This document shows, piece after piece, positions 60,386 to 64,000 of a stretch of 64,000 nt of DNA. This DNA is from Roseibium sp. TrichSKD4. GTDB lineage: Bacteria; Pseudomonadota; Alphaproteobacteria; Rhizobiales; Stappiaceae. The stretch spans positions 62,001 through 126,000 of the forward strand of contig NZ_GL476320.1 in NCBI RefSeq assembly GCF_000148725.1, written 5' to 3'. The position numbers were made by a program, and so were the translations under genes. Position 1 is the first letter of the stretch; every line of letters starts with the position of its first letter. Under the pieces are notes generated by a model. The model saw only the letters and a list, made by a program, of their open reading frames with translations, was not told the origin of the DNA and searched no databases.

Positions 60386-62548
60386 ATGACGGATCGCGTC
60401 GATATTCACGGACTGCAGGTTGCCAGCGAGCTGTATGATTTCGTCAATCAAAAGGCATTGCCGGGAACAGGTGTGGATCAGGACAAGTTCTGGGCGTCTT
60501 TGTCTGATCTTGTGCATGAACTCGGCCCGAAAAACCGCGCGCTTCTCGAAAAGCGGGCGTCTTTGCAAAAGCAGATCAATGCCTGGCACAAGGCCAATCC
60601 GGGGTCTCCGGACATGGCGGCCTACAGGGCGTTCCTCAGCGAAATCGGCTATCTGGTGCCGGAAGGTGACAACTTTCATGTTGGCACTGCCAATGTCGAT
60701 CCGGAAATAGGCGAAGTTGCAGGTGCCCAGCTCGTGGTGCCGGTGATGAACGCCCGTTACGCGCTAAACGCAGCTAACGCGCGCTGGGGCTCTCTCTATG
60801 ATGCGCTTTACGGCACGGATGCCATGGGCTCCAAGCCACAGGCAGGCGGATATGATGAAACTCGCGGTGCGGAAGTCATCGCCCATGCCCGCAAGCTTCT
60901 GGATGATTCAGCTCCATTGGCCAGCGGTTCATGGGCTGACGCGACCGGTTTTGCCGAAGAGGGCGGGGCCTTGGTCGTGAAAACGGCAAACGGCACAACT
61001 GGTCTCTCTGATGCCGCGCAGTTTGCTGGGTTCAGCGGTGACGCATCCGCGCCGACCAATCTGCTGTTGCGTAAAAATGGCCTCCATATGGACGTGGTCA
61101 TCAATTCTGATCATCCGATTGGCAAGACCGACACGGCACATATCGCAGATGTTGTGCTGGAATCGGCCATGTCCACGATCATGGACTGCGAAGACTCGGT
61201 CGCCGCCGTTGATGCTGAAGACAAGGTCGTGATCTATTCCAACTGGCTTGGCCTGATGAAGGGCGACTTGGAAGAGTCCTTTGAAAAGGGTGGCAAGACA
61301 GTCACACGTCGGATGAACGGAGACCGGGTATACACCGGTCCAGACGGATCAGAAGTGACGCTTCACGGGCGCTCGCTCCTGCTGGTGCGCAATGTCGGCC
61401 ACCTGATGACCATCGACGCGGTACTGGACAAGAATGGCGAGGAAGTGCCGGAAGGTATTCTCGACGGCATGATCACCTCGCTGATCGCCCTGCACGATAT
61501 TGGCGCAAATGGGGCCCGCAAAAACAGCCGCGCAGGCTCCGTCTATATCGTGAAGCCGAAGATGCACGGGCCGGAAGAAGTTGCCTTTGCGGTTGAACTG
61601 TTCGACCGCGTTGAGGATGCGCTGGGCATGGCGCGCAACACGCTCAAGATGGGCATTATGGATGAGGAACGCCGCACCACGGTGAACCTGAAAGAGTGTA
61701 TCCGTGCTGCCAAGGATCGGGTGTTCTTCATCAACACGGGCTTCCTGGACCGCACCGGCGATGAAATGCACACCTCCATGGAAGCAGGTCCGATGATCCG
61801 CAAGGGCGACATGAAGGCCGCCACGTGGATCGCTGCTTATGAAAACAACAATGTAGATGTCGGTCTCGCCTGCGGTCTGCCGGGGCATGCGCAAATCGGC
61901 AAGGGCATGTGGGCGATGCCGGACCTCATGAATGCCATGCTGGAGCAAAAGATCGGCCAACCGATGTCAGGTGCCAACACGGCTTGGGTTCCGTCTCCAA
62001 CCGCTGCAACTCTGCATGCCATGCACTATCACAAGGTCAGTGTCGCCGACCGTCAGGCCGAGCTAAAATCCCGGGAAGCTGCGAAGCTGGAAGACATCTT
62101 GTCCATTCCGGTCGCCGAACGTCCGAACTGGGCTCCGGAAGACATTCAGGCCGAGCTCGACAACAATGCGCAAGGTATCCTTGGCTATGTCGTGCGTTGG
62201 GTCGAGCAAGGGATTGGCTGTTCCAAGGTGCCGGACATCAACAATGTTGGCCTGATGGAAGACCGCGCCACCTTGCGCATTTCTGCCCAGCACATTGCCA
62301 ATTGGCTGCACCATGGCGTTGCCAGCCGTGAGCAGGTGATGGAAACCATGAAGCGGATGGCCAAGGTCGTCGACGGCCAGAACGAAGGCGATCCGCTCTA
62401 TCGTCCGATGGCGGCAGACTATGATGCCTCCGTGGCTTTTCAGGCTGCTTGTGAGCTGGTGTTTGAAGGCACTAAGCAGCCGAGCGGCTACACCGAGCCG
62501 GTCCTTCATCGCCGTCGGGCCGAGTTCAAGGCGAAAAACGCCGCCTGA
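60386..62548 (+). CDS. glcB: Malate synthase G
   Basis: At 720 residues it has the monomeric G-isoform length. Signatures include [16 protein letters not shown] [22 protein letters not shown], the FVKPKMHG-like [32 protein letters not shown], the catalytic [16 protein letters not shown], and [21 protein letters not shown] with active-site groups. It condenses glyoxylate and acetyl-CoA to malate, for the glyoxylate shunt or glycolate use. ATG 60386 has GAGGA 8 nt upstream, superior to the upstream ORF start at 60341. Confidence 0.96.
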   Translation: MTDRVDIHGLQVASELYDFVNQKALPGTGVDQDKFWASLSDLVHELGPKNRALLEKRASLQKQINAWHKANPGSPDMAAYRAFLSEIGYLVPEGDNFHVGTANVDPEIGEVAGAQLVVPVMNARYALNAANARWGSLYDALYGTDAMGSKPQAGGYDETRGAEVIAHARKLLDDSAPLASGSWADATGFAEEGGALVVKTANGTTGLSDAAQFAGFSGDASAPTNLLLRKNGLHMDVVINSDHPIGKTDTAHIADVVLESAMSTIMDCEDSVAAVDAEDKVVIYSNWLGLMKGDLEESFEKGGKTVTRRMNGDRVYTGPDGSEVTLHGRSLLLVRNVGHLMTIDAVLDKNGEEVPEGILDGMITSLIALHDIGANGARKNSRAGSVYIVKPKMHGPEEVAFAVELFDRVEDALGMARNTLKMGIMDEERRTTVNLKECIRAAKDRVFFINTGFLDRTGDEMHTSMEAGPMIRKGDMKAATWIAAYENNNVDVGLACGLPGHAQIGKGMWAMPDLMNAMLEQKIGQPMSGANTAWVPSPTAATLHAMHYHKVSVADRQAELKSREAAKLEDILSIPVAERPNWAPEDIQAELDNNAQGILGYVVRWVEQGIGCSKVPDINNVGLMEDRATLRISAQHIANWLHHGVASREQVMETMKRMAKVVDGQNEGDPLYRPMAADYDASVAFQAACELVFEGTKQPSGYTEPVLHRRRAEFKAKNAA

Positions 62549-62573
62549 CAAAAAAATTTCACATTTAAACGAG

Positions 62574-62604
62574 AGGCGCGGGCGAGAGCTTGCGCCTTTT
62601 GTTT
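62574..62604 (+). terminator. Terminator of the malate synthase gene
   Basis: AGGCGCGGGC and GCTTGCGCCT form a 10-bp stem with two G-U pairs and a GAGA tetraloop, followed by TTTTGTTT. It starts 25 bp after the stop. Confidence 0.8.
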
Positions 62605-62880
62605 GCGATTTTCGTTTTGAAGGAAGTCTTCTTCCTGAAAGTCCCATGCTTTTGAAGGGTATACGCTAAGGCACATGCCTCAGTGAGGCGGTGTGTTGTT
62701 GCGTGATGAGCGTCGCCTTGAGTATTAACTCACTGTCATAATTGATGAAAATTACATGTGAATACTGCCGATGAATATGGACACTATTTAAAAGGCGCAA
62801 AAATTGCGCTTGCAATGTGCACTTTGTGCGCTTATTTTTGTTGCGTTAGGTCAACAACAATCAGAAAGAAAGGCCAAGCA

Positions 62881-63042
62881 ATGAACTTACACACGGCACA
62901 ATGCTTCCTGGTGAAGCGCGGTCTCGACTATCACCCTAACAGGCTTCCCTGGTTTTCATCCCGGTTTTACCGCCTGAAATCTGAAGCCCAGCCAGTCTCA
63001 GACACCGGGCCACTTGCACGCCCCTTCTGGCGGCGCCGCTAA
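62881..63042 (+). CDS. 53-residue basic protein of unknown function
   Basis: The ATG follows AAAGG at 6-7 nt and a 35-bp canonical terminator begins 30 bp after the stop, so the unit looks like a real small gene. The product is basic and aromatic: HTAQCFLVKRGLDYHPNRL, then WFSSRFYRL and a final FWRRR. There is no membrane helix or signal peptide. The upstream in-frame extension to 62758 has no ribosome site. I recognise no family; a leader-peptide role is unlikely since no gene follows on this strand. Confidence 0.55.
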   Translation: MNLHTAQCFLVKRGLDYHPNRLPWFSSRFYRLKSEAQPVSDTGPLARPFWRRR

Positions 63043-63071
63043 CCCGGCTCAGTCAATTTTTCAGATACAAT

Positions 63072-63107
63072 CAGGCTCGGCATTTTGCCGGGCCTGTTGT
63101 TTTTTTG
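63072..63107 (+). terminator. Terminator of the 53-residue-protein gene
   Basis: CAGGCTCGGC and GCCGGGCCTG form a 10-bp stem (one G-U) with ATTTT loop, followed by TTGTTTTTTT. It lies 15 bp before the end of the convergent ArsR gene. Confidence 0.9.
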
Positions 63108-63121
63108 GGGGAATGTTATCG

Positions 63122-63811
63122 TCAGACGATGGGAAAGACCTTCAAGAGCTCTTGCTGTCCGACAGGCGAGATATGAACGATCCGGCTGGCTTTTTCTCGC
63201 CGGGCCCAGCCGAGGTCCTGAAAACGGGTCAGGAGAGCCGCACCGAGCGCGCCAGCCAAATGATTGCGCCGCTCGCTCCAATCCAGACAGGTGAGGCAAA
63301 CCGGTCGTCGGCCCTTCTTGAGTGGGTGAAGGTCAATCCTCAGCCTTTCGACAAAGGCTTCGCCATCGCGGGTGAGCGCTATTTGGCTTGTCTCAGCATC
63401 AAGGGAAACAAAATCTCGCTGTGACAGGCTGTCGAATATGCGAACTGCCATGTCACCGGCGAGATGGTCATAGCAGACGCGGGCCGCTCTTAAAGCTGGG
63501 TCTTTCGGCCCGGTGCGGGTGCGCAAATGCCCCTGATGCGCGGCAAGGCCCATCAATGCTTCTAGTACCTCGCCCACCTCCGGTCCCGCCAAGGTGAAAT
63601 ATCGGTGCCGCCCCTGTTTGGCTTGGCTGAGCAACCCTCCATCTTGCAACTTGGTCAAGTGAGAGCTGGCGGTTGATAGGCCGACCCCTGCCTCCTGCGC
63701 TAGCTCGGAAACGGTCAAAGCCTTGCCGCTCATGAGGGCAGTCAGCATGTTCGCCCGTGCAGGATCGCCAATCAGCGCGCCAATCTTGGCAATATCCGGT
63801 CCTTCTTTCAT
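63122..63811 (-). CDS. ArsR-family transcriptional regulator
   Basis: The 229-residue protein has an N-terminal ArsR winged helix (about 5-85): IGDPARANMLTALMSGKALTVSELAQEAGVGLSTASSHLTKLQDGGLL. The C-terminal part is unusually long for ArsR and contains CYDHLAGDMAVRIFDSL and the pair RPVCLTCLDWSERRNHLAG, where Cys and His could bind a metal or sense redox. It diverges from the NIPSNAP gene, whose promoter region holds a matching palindrome. It probably represses that gene. Confidence 0.85.
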   Translation of the reverse strand: MKEGPDIAKIGALIGDPARANMLTALMSGKALTVSELAQEAGVGLSTASSHLTKLQDGGLLSQAKQGRHRYFTLAGPEVGEVLEALMGLAAHQGHLRTRTGPKDPALRAARVCYDHLAGDMAVRIFDSLSQRDFVSLDAETSQIALTRDGEAFVERLRIDLHPLKKGRRPVCLTCLDWSERRNHLAGALGAALLTRFQDLGWARREKASRIVHISPVGQQELLKVFPIV

Positions 63812-63812
63812 A

Positions 63813-63830
63813 CTTCGATCCTAGTCGAAG
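63813..63830. promoter_or_regulatory. Operator palindrome between ArsR and NIPSNAP genes
   Basis: CTTCGA-N6-TCGAAG is a perfect inverted repeat 2 bp upstream of the ArsR start codon and 57 bp before the NIPSNAP start. The form suits a dimeric winged-helix repressor of the ArsR family. Confidence 0.7.
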
Positions 63831-63887
63831 CATTTGCGTTCAGCAAGATGGCACAAGGCTGGCACACCAAACACGGGAGTGCACGCG

Positions 63888-64000
63888 ATGATCACCTGCT
63901 TTATCCGCTATCACATTGACCCGACCAAAAAGACCGCTTTTGAGGAATATGCACGCAACTGGGGTGTCGCCATCCCGCGCTGCGGCGCAGACCTGATTGG
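63888..64000 (+). CDS. NIPSNAP family protein, N-terminal fragment
   Basis: Thirty-seven codons are present before the window ends: [21 protein letters not shown] then [17 protein letters not shown], matching the ferredoxin-like NIPSNAP domain. GGGAG stands about 9 nt before the ATG. Function in bacteria is poorly known. It diverges from the ArsR-type regulator that probably controls it. Confidence 0.8.
   Translation, partial: MITCFIRYHIDPTKKTAFEEYARNWGVAIPRCGADLI

Overview
The window reads as a piece of chromosome from an alphaproteobacterium of the order Hyphomicrobiales (Rhizobiales), possibly a marine Stappiaceae-like lineage. This rests on gene content: a BA14K-family protein, a NodQ-type CysN/CysC fusion, an orphan VirC1-like ParA ATPase, and a homogentisate cluster with an FAD monooxygenase and DUF2783. 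The genus is my inference. No prophage, CRISPR array, plasmid backbone or rRNA operon is visible.

Layout. 0-10.9 kb: the end of an old-yellow-enzyme gene, an orphan ParA with a terminator, a secreted alpha/beta hydrolase, a TauE permease divergent from a LysR regulator, a lipoprotein gene followed by a frameshifted gene, VOC and methyltransferase genes, a DUF2157/GDYXXLXY membrane pair, and two rRNA-modification enzymes (RsmC-like and RsuA-like). A 0.7-kb cluster of palindromic repeats follows. 11.5-22.9 kb: an ABC-F ATPase, a BA14K protein, a complete peptide ABC transporter operon (binding protein, two permeases, fused double ATPase), then a GntR regulator, an M19 dipeptidase and an L,D-transpeptidase, so the block looks devoted to peptide uptake and cell-wall work. 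23-29.8 kb: a proline-racemase-family enzyme with both catalytic cysteines replaced, a GbsR/MarR-type regulator with DUF4166 and DUF2867 genes preceded by two matching palindromes, a double cupin and a HerA-like ATPase. 29.9-36.9 kb: homogentisate catabolism (hmgA, FAH-family hydrolase, MBL protein, FAD monooxygenase, DUF2783) running into an unrecognised convergent gene. 37-39.7 kb: a Gre-like factor, tRNA-Pro(CGG), tRNA-Gln(TTG), PilZ and DUF983 proteins.

39.7-49 kb is the accessory part: a complete IS66-family element (39685-42142), the sulfate-activation genes cysQ-cysD-cysNC, two classes of dispersed repeat, an orphan immunity-like gene cut by a 262-bp MITE-like element with CTAG target duplications, and a UDP-glucuronate epimerase gene broken by one in-frame stop. 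49-64 kb returns to housekeeping: KptA and YbaK, an FAD oxidoreductase divergent from mnmD (together the two halves of MnmC), EthD, MscS, SDR, a Na+/H+ antiporter with a cyclic-nucleotide domain, an unrecognised secreted/membrane protein, an EamA transporter, malate synthase G, a 53-residue protein, and an ArsR regulator divergent from a NIPSNAP gene.

The best leads for something undescribed are: the two-operator GbsR-type/DUF4166/DUF2867 unit; the flavoprotein plus DUF2783 pair beside hmgA, which resembles a two-component 3-hydroxyphenylacetate hydroxylase and whose small subunit has an aberrant C-terminus; and the Ser/Thr variant of the proline racemase fold.
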